Assembly: GCF_003031675.1 (NCBI RefSeq)
Contig: NZ_PYWX01000031.1
Span: forward strand, 80,408 to 144,407
DNA length: 64,000 nt
Source: Pseudomonas palleroniana
GTDB taxonomy: Bacteria > Pseudomonadota > Gammaproteobacteria > Pseudomonadales > Pseudomonadaceae
Direction of reading: 5' to 3'
Below are positions 34,811-43,888 of the stretch, piece after piece (within the stretch, counting starts at the first letter, position 1; each line of letters starts with the position of its first letter). A program made the translations under genes and the position numbers. The notes under the pieces are model-generated. The model was given only the letters and a program-made list of their open reading frames with translations. It was not told where the DNA came from and did no database searches.

Positions 34811-34823
34811 AACTGTAATATTG
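34811..34823 (+). promoter_or_regulatory. GTAATRTT motif upstream of the candidate RNA and czcR
   Basis: AACTGTAATATTG matches the sites before oprD and czcC. It lies 30 bases before a TATACT -10-like hexamer (34853-34858) that has a poor -35, the layout of an activator-dependent promoter. Confidence 0.5.
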
Positions 34824-34864
34824 GCCTCACCTTCTCGTTAAGTTGATCTTCCTATACTGGCCTC

Positions 34865-34958
34865 AACTTATTCACCGAGCACATTCATCTCTGAAGCTTT
34901 TGTGTAGCTCCTTTGGAAAGAGATGGATTTTTAACGCCCCGCCTGGGGCGTTTTTTTT
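34865..34958 (+). ncRNA. Candidate small RNA or attenuated leader before czcR
   Basis: From the predicted start near 34865 to the T run at 34958 the transcript would be about 94 bases. It holds a stem CATCTCT...AGAGATG with an inner AGCT...AGCT pairing, then an unpaired ATTTTT and the terminator hairpin. There is no open frame with a ribosome binding site. It may be an independent RNA or a leader whose terminator limits czcRS expression. The start site is inferred from the TATACT hexamer only. Confidence 0.4.
34933..34958 (+). terminator. Intrinsic terminator upstream of czcR
   Basis: The arms AACGCCCC and GGGGCGTT with the loop GCCT are followed by eight T. It is a textbook rho-independent terminator 179 bases after the oprD stop, ending either oprD or a short RNA. 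Confidence 0.95.
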
Positions 34959-35090
34959 GAGCCCGGCTTTGTGCGGCCGATGGTCGCAGTTGACCCTGAA
35001 GCTACTTCACGGTTCAGACTTTTCCTACTCCCCCAACGCACAGCCCATAAGGAAATGGCCTTCTTTTCTCTTCGTGATAGGTAACCCCCC

Positions 35091-35765
35091 ATGCGTATCC
35101 TTGTGGTTGAGGACGAACAAAAAACCGCCGACTACCTGCAGCAAGGCTTGAACGAAAGCGGCTATGTGGTGGACTGCGCCAGCAATGGCGTTGACGGCCT
35201 GCACCTGGCCGGGCAACACGCGTATGAACTGGTGATTCTCGACGTCAACCTGCCCGGCAAAGATGGCTGGGAAGTGTTGGAGCAATTACGCCGCAACGGC
35301 ACCCAGCGCGTGATGATGCTGACCGCCCGTGGCCGACTGGCGGACAAGATCAAGGGCCTGGACATGGGCGCCGATGATTACCTGGTCAAGCCCTTCGAAT
35401 TTCCCGAGTTACTGGCGCGGGTGCGCACGCTGCTGCGGCGCAGCGAACATATTCAACAGCCTGAAGTGTTTCGCGTATCGGACCTTGAGTTGGACCCTCG
35501 CCGCCATCGCGCCTATCGCGGCAACCGGCGCATTGACCTGACCACCAAGGAGTTTGCCCTGCTGCAGGTGCTGATGCGCCAGACCGGTGAAGTACTGACC
35601 CGCACGCAGATCATCTCCCTGGTGTGGGACATGAACTTCGACTGCGATACCAACGTGGTGGAGGTCTCCATCAGCCGCCTGCGTGCCAAGGTCGATGACC
35701 AGAGCGAGGTCAAGCTGATCCACACCATCCGCGGTGTGGGCTACGTGTTGGAGGCGCGCCCATGA
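35091..35765 (+). CDS. czcR: CzcR/CopR-like response regulator
   Basis: The 224-residue OmpR-family regulator has a receiver domain with the phosphorylation site Asp in LVILDVNLPG (about residue 51), Lys in DDYLVKPFEF, and a winged-helix DNA-binding domain (RIDLTTKEFALLQVLMRQ, TIRGVGYVLEA). The sequence is of the heavy-metal response class (CzcR, CopR, IrlR). It overlaps the sensor kinase gene by four bases. The metal signal is inferred from the adjacent CzcCBA genes; zinc, cadmium or cobalt are likely. Confidence 0.93.
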   Translation: MRILVVEDEQKTADYLQQGLNESGYVVDCASNGVDGLHLAGQHAYELVILDVNLPGKDGWEVLEQLRRNGTQRVMMLTARGRLADKIKGLDMGADDYLVKPFEFPELLARVRTLLRRSEHIQQPEVFRVSDLELDPRRHRAYRGNRRIDLTTKEFALLQVLMRQTGEVLTRTQIISLVWDMNFDCDTNVVEVSISRLRAKVDDQSEVKLIHTIRGVGYVLEARP

Positions 35766-37147
35766 AAACCGGCAGTCTGTCGATGCGCCTGGGCCTGACC
35801 GTCAGCCTGATGGGCGCGGGCCTGGTCGTGCTGCTGGCGACCCTGGCCTACCTGGCCCTGACCCATGAGCTGGAAAAACTGGCGCGCAAGGGCCTGGAAA
35901 GCAAGATGGAACAGATCCAGCACAGCCTCGCCTTGGGCCTCGACACCCACGCCATTCGTGCCCGCCCACATTCGCTGATGGACCTGGTGATGGGCCACGA
36001 CAACTTCTACCTGACCATCGTCGGCACCGCGCCCAACAACAGTGTACTGCTGAGCGTCGGTGCCAAGCCGCAAGAACCGCTGCTGACCGACTTCAAGCCT
36101 CGGGAAAACCTCGGTTACCTGAACTGGACGGACAGCTATGGCAACCAGGTACTCAGCGCCTCCAGCCTGATGCGCCTGGCCAGCGGCGAACGCGTACGGG
36201 TGCTGCTGTCCCTGGACCGCATGGACGACCAGGCCCTGCTCAGCGCCTACCTGAGAGCCACTATCATCGCGCTGCCCATGTTGCTGATCCTGATCGGCAT
36301 GGGTGCCTGGTGGCTGGTGCAACGCGGGCTCGCGCCATTGAAGCAGTTCAGTCATGTGGCAGCCCAAGTCACCACCCAGGACCTCACCCATCGGTTGTCC
36401 ATCGATAACTTGCCCAAGGAACTGGGCGAACTGGCTCAAGGCTTCAATGTGATGCTCAATCGCCTGGACGCCGGGGTGCAGCAGCTCTCGCAATTCTCCG
36501 ATGACCTCGCCCACGAACTGCGTGCGCCCCTGACCAACTTGATGGGCAAGGCCCAACTGACCTTGTCACGCCAACGCCCGCCGGAGGAATACAAGGCCGT
36601 ACTGGAATCCAGCACCGAAGAACTGGAACGCCTGGGACGCATCGTCAATGACATGCTGTTTCTGGCCCAGGTCAGCCACCCGGCGGCACGCGCGTCGTTC
36701 ACGGCGGTCCCACTGGCGGCTGAAGCCCATCGGGTCATGGAGTTGTTTGCGCTGAGTGCCGAAGACAAGCAATTGACCCTGACCTTGAGCGGCGACGCCC
36801 AGGTACTCGGGGACCGCCTGATGATCCAGCGTGCGCTGTCCAATCTGCTGTCCAATGCCATCCGCCACAGCCCGGCGGGCTCGCATATTTCGTTGCTGGT
36901 GGAAACCTATGGCAACCAGGTGTCGGTATCGGTGAGCAACCCCGGCCCAGGCATCGAAGCCCAGCACCTGCCGCACCTGTTCGAACGTTTCTACCGCGTC
37001 GACAGCAGCCGCGCCCGCAACGAGGGCGGTACCGGCCTGGGGCTGGCCATCGTGCGGTCGATCATGACCTTGCACCAGGGGCAGGCCGACGTACGCAGCC
37101 TGCCCGGTGGTTTCACGCTGTTTCGCCTGGTCTTCCCATTCACGTGA
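35762..37147 (+). CDS. czcS: CzcS-like heavy-metal sensor histidine kinase
   Basis: The 461-residue kinase has two membrane segments (about 10-32 and 165-187) around a periplasmic sensor domain of roughly 130 residues, then HAMP, the HisKA motif FSDDLAHELRAPLTNL with the phospho-acceptor His, and the HATPase motifs LSNAIRHSP and GGTGLGLAIV. This is the heavy-metal sensor kinase class. The gene ends 10 bases from the convergent czcA. Confidence 0.93.
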   Translation: MKTGSLSMRLGLTVSLMGAGLVVLLATLAYLALTHELEKLARKGLESKMEQIQHSLALGLDTHAIRARPHSLMDLVMGHDNFYLTIVGTAPNNSVLLSVGAKPQEPLLTDFKPRENLGYLNWTDSYGNQVLSASSLMRLASGERVRVLLSLDRMDDQALLSAYLRATIIALPMLLILIGMGAWWLVQRGLAPLKQFSHVAAQVTTQDLTHRLSIDNLPKELGELAQGFNVMLNRLDAGVQQLSQFSDDLAHELRAPLTNLMGKAQLTLSRQRPPEEYKAVLESSTEELERLGRIVNDMLFLAQVSHPAARASFTAVPLAAEAHRVMELFALSAEDKQLTLTLSGDAQVLGDRLMIQRALSNLLSNAIRHSPAGSHISLLVETYGNQVSVSVSNPGPGIEAQHLPHLFERFYRVDSSRARNEGGTGLGLAIVRSIMTLHQGQADVRSLPGGFTLFRLVFPFT

Positions 37148-37157
37148 AGTGCAAGGG

Positions 37158-40100
37158 TCATTCTTCCTTGCGGTGCGCCCATTGATACAGCGCCGGCAGC
37201 ACCAGCAAGGTCAGCAGCGTCGATGAAATAATCCCGCCGATCACCACCGTCGCCAACGGCCGCTGCACCTCTGCGCCGGTGCCGGTGGCGAGTGCCATGG
37301 GAATAAACCCGAGGGAGGCCACCAACGCAGTCATCAGTACCGGACGCAAGCGCGTCAGCGCACCTTCATTGACCGCGTTTGATAATGAACGCCCTTCCTC
37401 CCGCAGGTTGCGGATGAAGGCAATCATGACCAGCCCGTTGAGCACCGCCACCCCGGACAATGCGATGAAGCCCACGCCTGCCGAGATCGACAACGGAATA
37501 TCCCGTAACCACAGGGCCATGATTCCGCCGGTCAGCGCAAACGGAATCCCGGTAAACACCAGCAGGCCATCCTTGAGGTTGTTGAACATCATGAATAACA
37601 GCCCGAACACCAGCAGCAACGCCACCGGCACCACGATACGCAAACGCTCGGAGGCTTCCTTCAATTGTTCGAACTGGCCGCCCCAGGTGGTCCAGTAACC
37701 GGCGGGCACCTTCACCTGGCGGCTGATCGCCGTTTCGGCCTCTTCGACGAATGAACCGATATCCCGCCCCCGTACGTTGGCACTGACGATCACCAGGCGC
37801 TTGCCGTTCTCGCGGCTGATCTGGTTCGGGCCGAGCACCAGGTCCAGGCTGGCGACCTGGGACAAGGCAATAAAGCCCAATGGCCCCGCTCCGCTGCCGG
37901 CCATTGCCGGCACCGGGATCAGCAGTCGCGCAAGCCCCTCGATATCGGTGCGCAACGCATCGGACAAACGCACAACCATATCGAAACGACGATCGCCTTC
38001 GTACAAGGTACCGGCCTGGCGCCCACCCACCGCGACGGCAATGGTGTCCTGCACATCGCCCACGTTCAGGCCAAAACGCGCGGCCTTGTCGCGGTCGATA
38101 TTGATGGTCAGCACCGGCAGGCCGGAGGTCTGTTCCACCTTCACTTCCGAGGCGCCCGTGAGCTTTTTCAATGTTTCGGCAATTTCCTCGGCGGTCTTGT
38201 TCAGCACGGCCATGTCGTCACCAAACACCTTCACCGCCACATCACTGCGCACCCCGGAAATCAGTTCGTTGAATCGCAACTGGATCGGTTGCGACAGTTC
38301 ATACGCGCTGCCCGGCACAATCGCACTGGCACGCTGGATATCGGCAATCAGCGCCTCGCGGGACTTCTTCGGATCGGGCCATTGCTCCTTCGGCTTGAGC
38401 ATCACATAGCTGTCAGAAATATTCGGCGGCATCGGGTCGGAGGCGATTTCCGCAGTGCCGGTGCGAGCAAACACCCGCTCGATTTCCGGTACCTGGGCCA
38501 GCAAGGTTTTTTCCAGTTGCTGCTGCATCTGCACCGACTGCGTCAGGCTGGTGCCGGGTACGCGCAAGGCCTGCTGGGCGAAGTCGCCTTCACTGAGACT
38601 GGGGATAAACTCGCTGCCCATGCGGCTGGCGACCGCCCCGGAGGCGATGATGGTCAGCACCGCCAGGCCGAACACCAGCGAGCGACGAGCCATCACCCAA
38701 TCCAGCACCGGGGCATAGGCCCGGCGCGCACTGCGCATCACCAGGTTTTCGTCTTCCTGGACCTTGCCGGTAACGAACAGCGCAATCGCCGCCGGCACAA
38801 AGGTCACCGACAAGATCATCGCGCCAAGCAGGGCGATCACCACGGTGAACGCCATGGGGTGGAACATCTTCCCGGCCACCCCCGTCAGGGCGAAGATCGG
38901 CAAGTACACCACCATGATGATCAGTTGACCGAAGATCAGCGCACGGCGCGCCTCCTTGGCCGCCGCGAACACCTCATGCAGGCGTTCGCTGCGGGTCAAC
39001 AAGCGCCCATGACGGTGCTGCGCGTGGGCCAGACGGCGGATGGCGTTCTCCACGATCACCACCGCACCATCGACGATAATGCCGAAATCCAGCGCGCCGA
39101 GACTCATCAAGTTGGCGCTGACTTTATTGGTGAACATGCCGGTAAAGGTGAAGAGCATCGCCAGGGGAATCACCATGGCCGTAATCAGCGCCGCACGGAT
39201 ATTGCCCAGGAACAGGAACAGTACCGCGACCACCAGCAGCGCGCCTTCAAAGAGATTCTTCTTTACCGTGGCAATGGCTTTTTCCACCAGGCTGGTGCGG
39301 TCGTAGACGGTAACGGCCACCACCCCCTCGGGCAGCGAGCGGTTGATCTCTTCGAGCTTTTTCGCCACCGCCAGGGACACGGTACGGCTGTTTTCACCGA
39401 TCAACATGAACACCGTGCCCAGCACCACTTCACGGCCGTTTTCAGTGGCTGCGCCGGTGCGCAGTTCGCGGCCGATCTCGACCTGAGCCACATTGCGCAC
39501 GCGGATCGGCGTACCGTCCGAGGTGGTGATCACGATGTTGGCAATATCGTCGATGGACGCCACTTGCCCCGGCGCCCGAATCAACAACTGCTCACCGCTG
39601 CGTTCGATATAACCGGCACCGACGTTGGCGTTGTTGCGTTCCAGCGCCGTGACCAGATCGCCCAAGGTCAGGTTGTAGGCCGCCAGGCGCTTGGGGTCGG
39701 GCGCGACCTGATATTCCTTGGCGAAACCACCGATGGTGTTGATCTCCGCTACGCCCGGAACGTTGCGCAGTTGCGGCTTGATGATCCAGTCCTGGATCAC
39801 CCGCAAGTCGGTCGGCGTGTAGGGCGTACCGTCATCTTTGAGTGCGCCCTCCTCGGCCTCGACGGTCCACAAGAATATTTCACCAAGGCCAGTGGAAATC
39901 GGCCCCATGGCCGTTTCGATACCCTCGGGTAATTGCTCACGGGCCACTTGCAGACGCTCGTTGACCAATTGGCGGGCAAAGAACAGGTCGGTGCCATCCT
40001 TGAAAATCACCGTGACCTGGGACAAACCAGAACGCGACAACGAACGCGTCTGCTGTAACCCCGGTAGCCCGGCCATGGCCGTTTCGATAGGAAAGGTGAT

Positions 40101-40292
40101 GCGCTGCTCGGTTTCCAGCGGCGAAAACCCGGCCGCCGCCGAGTTGATCTGCACCTGCACATTGGTGATATCAGGCACGGCGTCGATGGGCAACTTCTGA
40201 TAGCTGGCAATGCCGACACCGGCCATCAGCAGCACCGCCAGCAGCACGATGATGCGCTGCTCGATGGCAAATTGGATAAGGCGCTCAAACAT
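37158..40292 (-). CDS. czcA: Heavy-metal RND efflux pump CzcA
   Basis: The 1044-residue inner-membrane RND transporter has twelve membrane segments and two large periplasmic loops. Proton-relay and HME-family signs are seen in LMSLGALDFGIIVDGAVVIVEN. Near-identity in my memory to P. aeruginosa CzcA extends over the N-terminus (MFERLIQFAIEQRIIVLLAV) and the C-terminus (LATVVIGGIISSTLLTLLVLP). It exports zinc, cadmium or cobalt from periplasm or cytoplasm with CzcB and CzcC. It is the last gene of czcCBA, 18 bases after czcB. Confidence 0.96.
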   Translation of the reverse strand: MFERLIQFAIEQRIIVLLAVLLMAGVGIASYQKLPIDAVPDITNVQVQINSAAAGFSPLETEQRITFPIETAMAGLPGLQQTRSLSRSGLSQVTVIFKDGTDLFFARQLVNERLQVAREQLPEGIETAMGPISTGLGEIFLWTVEAEEGALKDDGTPYTPTDLRVIQDWIIKPQLRNVPGVAEINTIGGFAKEYQVAPDPKRLAAYNLTLGDLVTALERNNANVGAGYIERSGEQLLIRAPGQVASIDDIANIVITTSDGTPIRVRNVAQVEIGRELRTGAATENGREVVLGTVFMLIGENSRTVSLAVAKKLEEINRSLPEGVVAVTVYDRTSLVEKAIATVKKNLFEGALLVVAVLFLFLGNIRAALITAMVIPLAMLFTFTGMFTNKVSANLMSLGALDFGIIVDGAVVIVENAIRRLAHAQHRHGRLLTRSERLHEVFAAAKEARRALIFGQLIIMVVYLPIFALTGVAGKMFHPMAFTVVIALLGAMILSVTFVPAAIALFVTGKVQEDENLVMRSARRAYAPVLDWVMARRSLVFGLAVLTIIASGAVASRMGSEFIPSLSEGDFAQQALRVPGTSLTQSVQMQQQLEKTLLAQVPEIERVFARTGTAEIASDPMPPNISDSYVMLKPKEQWPDPKKSREALIADIQRASAIVPGSAYELSQPIQLRFNELISGVRSDVAVKVFGDDMAVLNKTAEEIAETLKKLTGASEVKVEQTSGLPVLTINIDRDKAARFGLNVGDVQDTIAVAVGGRQAGTLYEGDRRFDMVVRLSDALRTDIEGLARLLIPVPAMAGSGAGPLGFIALSQVASLDLVLGPNQISRENGKRLVIVSANVRGRDIGSFVEEAETAISRQVKVPAGYWTTWGGQFEQLKEASERLRIVVPVALLLVFGLLFMMFNNLKDGLLVFTGIPFALTGGIMALWLRDIPLSISAGVGFIALSGVAVLNGLVMIAFIRNLREEGRSLSNAVNEGALTRLRPVLMTALVASLGFIPMALATGTGAEVQRPLATVVIGGIISSTLLTLLVLPALYQWAHRKEE

Positions 40293-40310
40293 GGGAAATC
40301 ACTCGCAGGA

Positions 40311-41417
40311 TCAATGGGCGTGTTCGGCCGAGCCTTTGCCCAATTCGGACTTGAGGATGAAGCTGCCGCCGGTTGCCACCTGTGCCCCGGCGTCGAGACC
40401 TTTGCGGACCTCGACGTAGCCGTTTTCACTCACGCCCAGTTCGAGATGGCGAGTGATAAAACCGTCCGGGGTGCGCACAAACACCGAAGGTTTGTCCTCG
40501 ACGGTCTGGATCGCGGTTTGCGGCACGGTGACCTTGGCCTGATAGGTGTCGGTGGCCACTTGCACCGTCACAAACAGGCCCGGACGCCAGGCGTCATCAG
40601 GGTTGGGTACGCTCACGCGCACGCTGGCGGTGCGCGTCTGCTCGCCGAGCAGGTTGCCGACATAGGCCACCGTGCCGAGCACATCGGTGCCCATTTCGGT
40701 GGAGCTGACTTTCACCGGTTTACCGACGCGCACCTTGTTCAGGTCTTTGGGAAATACACCGAAGGTGACCCACACCTGGGACAGGTCCGAGAGCGTGAAG
40801 GCGTTGCTGGTTTCGCTGACCACTTCGCCGACGCCAAGGTGCTTTTCCACCACCACACCGGCGAACGGCGCGCGCAACTCGTAGCGATTACCGCCCGCCA
40901 AGACCGCGCTGCCGCTCAGGGCGTTCATCTTTTGCCGAGCGTTGTTCAGGGCAATTTCGGCCTCCTGCAAAGTCTGGCGTGCCAGCAGGTAATCCTGCTC
41001 TGCGGAGATCTCGTCCTTCCACAGCTGGCGCTCACGCTGGAAGGTGGTGCGCGCCAGTTCGACACGGCGCTCGCTGGCGGCCAACTCGCTACGTTGATCG
41101 GAGATCTGCTGGCTGGCGATCACCGCCAACAGTTCGCCCTTCTTCACCGCTTGCCCGAGGTTGACCTTGACCGCCTCTACGACGCCCGCCGCACGCGGAA
41201 CAATGTGCGAGGTGCGGTCTTCGTCGAAGCGTACTTCTCCCGGCAATGTCAGCAGCGTACTGAGCGCACGGGGCTGTGCCTGCGCCAGTTGAATACCGGC
41301 GGCCTGGATCTGCGCCTCAGTGAGTTCGAGTTTGCCTTCCTCTTCATCGGCGCAGGCAAAACCCGACAGCATCAGGCTCAGGGCGACGGCGAGCGCCATG
41401 CCATGTTTCTTGTTCAT
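40311..41417 (-). CDS. czcB: Periplasmic adaptor CzcB
   Basis: The 368-residue membrane-fusion protein starts with a signal (MNKKHGMALAVALSLMLSGFACA) and has the family layout: a biotinyl-lipoyl half-motif (GVVEAVKVNLGQAVKKGELLAVI), a helical hairpin (LAASERRVELARTTFQRE), the second half-motif (RAPFAGVVVEKHLGVGEVV) and a beta-barrel. The ATG at 41417 is chosen; the frame extends upstream into czcC but that segment is not family-like. It follows czcC by 20 bases. Confidence 0.94.
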   Translation of the reverse strand: MNKKHGMALAVALSLMLSGFACADEEEGKLELTEAQIQAAGIQLAQAQPRALSTLLTLPGEVRFDEDRTSHIVPRAAGVVEAVKVNLGQAVKKGELLAVIASQQISDQRSELAASERRVELARTTFQRERQLWKDEISAEQDYLLARQTLQEAEIALNNARQKMNALSGSAVLAGGNRYELRAPFAGVVVEKHLGVGEVVSETSNAFTLSDLSQVWVTFGVFPKDLNKVRVGKPVKVSSTEMGTDVLGTVAYVGNLLGEQTRTASVRVSVPNPDDAWRPGLFVTVQVATDTYQAKVTVPQTAIQTVEDKPSVFVRTPDGFITRHLELGVSENGYVEVRKGLDAGAQVATGGSFILKSELGKGSAEHAH

Positions 41418-41437
41418 CAAAAAGACTCCAGAAAAAA

Positions 41438-42658
41438 TCAAAACCGGGCGAGGTCGCCGTAGATCCGTTCGATACGCACCCAGGCGTCGGTGGCCTGGGC
41501 GGTCGCCGTGAGGTATTGGGTGCGTGCAGCGATCAAGGTGCGCTGGGCATCGAGCACGTCGAGGAAGTTGAACTTGCCCATCTCGAAGCCACGGGTGGCA
41601 CTGTCGACCGCGCGCTGGGCCGCCGGCAGAATCTGCTGGTTGAACGCTTGCACCTCGGTGTTTGCGGTTTGCCACAGGTCCAGCGCCTGACGGGTTTCGG
41701 TGCGCAGCCGCAGCTCGGTGGCATTGCGCAGGTCGCGCGCCTGGTCCGCACGGCGGCTGGCGGCGAGCACATTGCCCTGGTTACGGTTGAACAGCGGGAT
41801 CGGCATCGACACCCCGACCACATTCACCCGCTCGCGCACGCTGGCGTCGTATTGGCTGCCGACCGACACGTCGAGGTCGGGAATGCGTTGGGCTTTTTCC
41901 AGGCCCACACTGGCTTCGCTTTGCAGGATCTGTAACTCGGCCAGACGCAATTCGGTGGTTTGCGCAAGGCGTGACAGCAATTGCGCAGAGGACGGCAAGG
42001 GCGGTGAGGATTGGCTTTGCGTGGCGACAGCCTGGAAGTCAGGCGCGGCGCTGCCGGTGCTAGCGGCCAAGCGGCGGTAGGCATCGGTGAGGCCGACCTG
42101 CGCACGGTTCAACTCCAGGCGAATCTCGGACAGTTGCACCTGGGCGCGGGTAGCTTCCACCGGTGAGGATTTACCGGCGTTGACACGCCCATTGGCGACC
42201 ACCAGGCCGCGTTCGGCCAAGGCCATTGAGCGCTGCGCGAGGTCGAGGCGTTCCTGGGCGCGCAGGGCGCTGTAATAGCTGTCGATCACTTCGGCGCGAA
42301 GGCCGTTGCGGCGCTGCTCCAAGGACAGCGCGGCGGCGTCCTGGGCGCGGGTCGCCACGTCGATTCGCGCACCGCGCTTGCCGCCCAGCTCCAGGGTCTG
42401 GCTGAGTTTGACGGTCGTGGTGCGGCTGTTGCGGCGGGTGTCTTCCGCGTCCCAGGAGGCCACCGGGTTGGGGATCAAGCCGGCCTGTTGGCGACCGCCC
42501 TGGGCAATCTCGATCTCCCATTGCGCAGCCGCCAGTTCAGGGTTGTTGGCGAATGCGGCTTGCAAGGCTGAGTCGAGGGTGAGGGTTTGCGCCTGGGCGA
42601 GACTTGCGGCCATCCACAACGTCATCGCGCCTAAAAATGCTCTTACGGAAATTGCCAT
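41438..42658 (-). CDS. czcC: Outer-membrane channel CzcC
   Basis: The 406-residue TolC-like protein has a signal peptide (to about residue 23, SLAQAQ) and two outer-membrane efflux repeats rich in Ala, Arg and Gln, with LDSALQAAFANNPELAAAQWEIE near the start and LSQTLELGGKRGARIDVA. It is the first gene of czcCBA and is preceded by an inverted repeat and a GTAATRTT motif. Confidence 0.94.
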   Translation of the reverse strand: MAISVRAFLGAMTLWMAASLAQAQTLTLDSALQAAFANNPELAAAQWEIEIAQGGRQQAGLIPNPVASWDAEDTRRNSRTTTVKLSQTLELGGKRGARIDVATRAQDAAALSLEQRRNGLRAEVIDSYYSALRAQERLDLAQRSMALAERGLVVANGRVNAGKSSPVEATRAQVQLSEIRLELNRAQVGLTDAYRRLAASTGSAAPDFQAVATQSQSSPPLPSSAQLLSRLAQTTELRLAELQILQSEASVGLEKAQRIPDLDVSVGSQYDASVRERVNVVGVSMPIPLFNRNQGNVLAASRRADQARDLRNATELRLRTETRQALDLWQTANTEVQAFNQQILPAAQRAVDSATRGFEMGKFNFLDVLDAQRTLIAARTQYLTATAQATDAWVRIERIYGDLARF

Positions 42659-42708
42659 AACGAAAGTTCCACGCCCATGAAGTCGCTGAGGTTCCCAGCG
42701 GGGGCAAT

Positions 42709-42722
42709 GTAACTTTCGTTAC
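42709..42722. promoter_or_regulatory. Inverted repeat GTAAC-N4-GTTAC upstream of czcC
   Basis: A perfect 5-bp inverted repeat lies 51 bases before the czcC start. With the motif at 42741 it forms the likely control region of czcCBA. Confidence 0.5.
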
Positions 42723-42740
42723 TTATCAGAGCGGTGGGTG

Positions 42741-42753
42741 GAACATTACAAAT
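42741..42753 (-). promoter_or_regulatory. GTAATRTT motif upstream of czcC
   Basis: On the minus strand the site reads ATTTGTAATGTTC and shares TGTAATGTTC with the oprD site. It lies 83 bases before czcC. Confidence 0.55.
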
Positions 42754-42766
42754 CCGTTAGCCGGGA

Positions 42767-43672
42767 TCAGGCGTGAACCTCGTCGTGCTCGTCATGTTGA
42801 AAACCCTCCCCTTCGACCTGAATGGTCGCGTGGGAAATATCGAATTGTTCATGCAGCATTTCCGTGACCGCACTAAGGATTTGTTGCTCGGTGCCCTTCG
42901 ACGCGTCCGCCACCAAATGGGTGCTCAGCACATTTTTGCCGCTGGTCAGGGCCCAGATATGCAGGTCGTGCACGCCCTTGACCCCGGGTACATTGCCAAT
43001 GGCCTGCTCGATCTGATCGATATCCAGGCCCTCCGGAACACCTTGCAGCAGCACGTTCATGCTTTCCTTGAGCAGGGTCCAGGTGCGTGGCAATACCCAG
43101 AAACCAATCGCCGCCGCGACCACGGAGTCGATCCAGCCCCACCCCGTGAACATGATCACCACCGCCGCGATGATCACACCGATGGAACCGAGCATGTCGC
43201 TCCAGACCTCCAGGTACGCGCCTTTGACGTTCAGGCTCTCGCCGCTGGCGGCGCTGAGCAGGCGCATGGAGATCAGGTTGACGACCAACCCCAGCACCGC
43301 GATCACCAGCATGCCGGTGGACTGGATTTCGGCGGGCGCCTGTAACCGTTGATAGGCTTCGTAGAGGATGTAGAACGCCACGGCGAACAGCAGCAGCGCA
43401 TTGAACGCCGCCGCCAGGATTTCGAAACGGGCGTAGCCAAAGGTGCGCTTGCGGTCGGCGGGACGCTTGGCGACCTGGATCGCCACCAGGGAAATCGCCA
43501 GGGCCAAGGCGTCGGTCATCATGTGCGCGGCGTCCGACAACAGTGCCAGGCTGCCGGTGATGAAGGCACCGATCACCTCGGCGATCATGAAGCTGCCGGT
43601 CAACCCCAGGGCAAACCAGAGTTTTCTTTCGTGGCCGGCGCGTACTTGGGCGTGGCTATGTCCTGCACTCAT
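42767..43672 (-). CDS. czcD: CzcD-type cation diffusion facilitator
   Basis: The 301-residue protein has six membrane segments and the CDF zinc-site pattern: ALLSDAAHMMTDALALAISL in helix 2 and SDMLGSIGVIIAAVVI in helix 5. The cytoplasmic domain ends in a His-rich tail (FQHDEHDEVHA). An N-terminal SAGHSHAQVRAGHER also looks metal-binding. It exports zinc or cadmium from the cytoplasm to the periplasm, feeding CzcCBA. It lies 108 bases upstream of czcC on the same strand. Confidence 0.94.
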   Translation of the reverse strand: MSAGHSHAQVRAGHERKLWFALGLTGSFMIAEVIGAFITGSLALLSDAAHMMTDALALAISLVAIQVAKRPADRKRTFGYARFEILAAAFNALLLFAVAFYILYEAYQRLQAPAEIQSTGMLVIAVLGLVVNLISMRLLSAASGESLNVKGAYLEVWSDMLGSIGVIIAAVVIMFTGWGWIDSVVAAAIGFWVLPRTWTLLKESMNVLLQGVPEGLDIDQIEQAIGNVPGVKGVHDLHIWALTSGKNVLSTHLVADASKGTEQQILSAVTEMLHEQFDISHATIQVEGEGFQHDEHDEVHA

Positions 43673-43888
43673 GAAATGTCTTCCTGTGAGGGTGTCCGTC
43701 GATCATAGAGCTATAGGCCAGATCTTCGGACCTGCATTGCAAACTTGTCATCCGCTCGCCAGCTCGCCGTTACATTGGCCGCACCAAAATCGCTCATGAC
43801 CGCTCTGGAACCGCTCTATCGGGTATGCTTTTCGAGCAGGAAACAAAAAGAAACATATTAGCCAACCTGTTCGATAAGGAGTTCCCTC

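Larger units (their letters stand above)
34755..35090 (+). other. oprD to czcR intergenic region with candidate RNA and regulatory site
   Basis: This 336-base gap has no protein gene. It contains a GTAATRTT motif (34811), a possible -10 element, a structured segment and a strong terminator (all listed separately), then a 130-base stretch with a weak promoter-like pair (TTGACC at 34990, 17 bases, TTCAGA) before czcR. Confidence 0.65.

Noticed and set aside
38289..39932. 547-codon open frame antisense to czcA
   Set aside because: It lies fully inside a well-conserved gene; the product is a His/Gln/Arg-rich artefact of reversed GC-rich codons.
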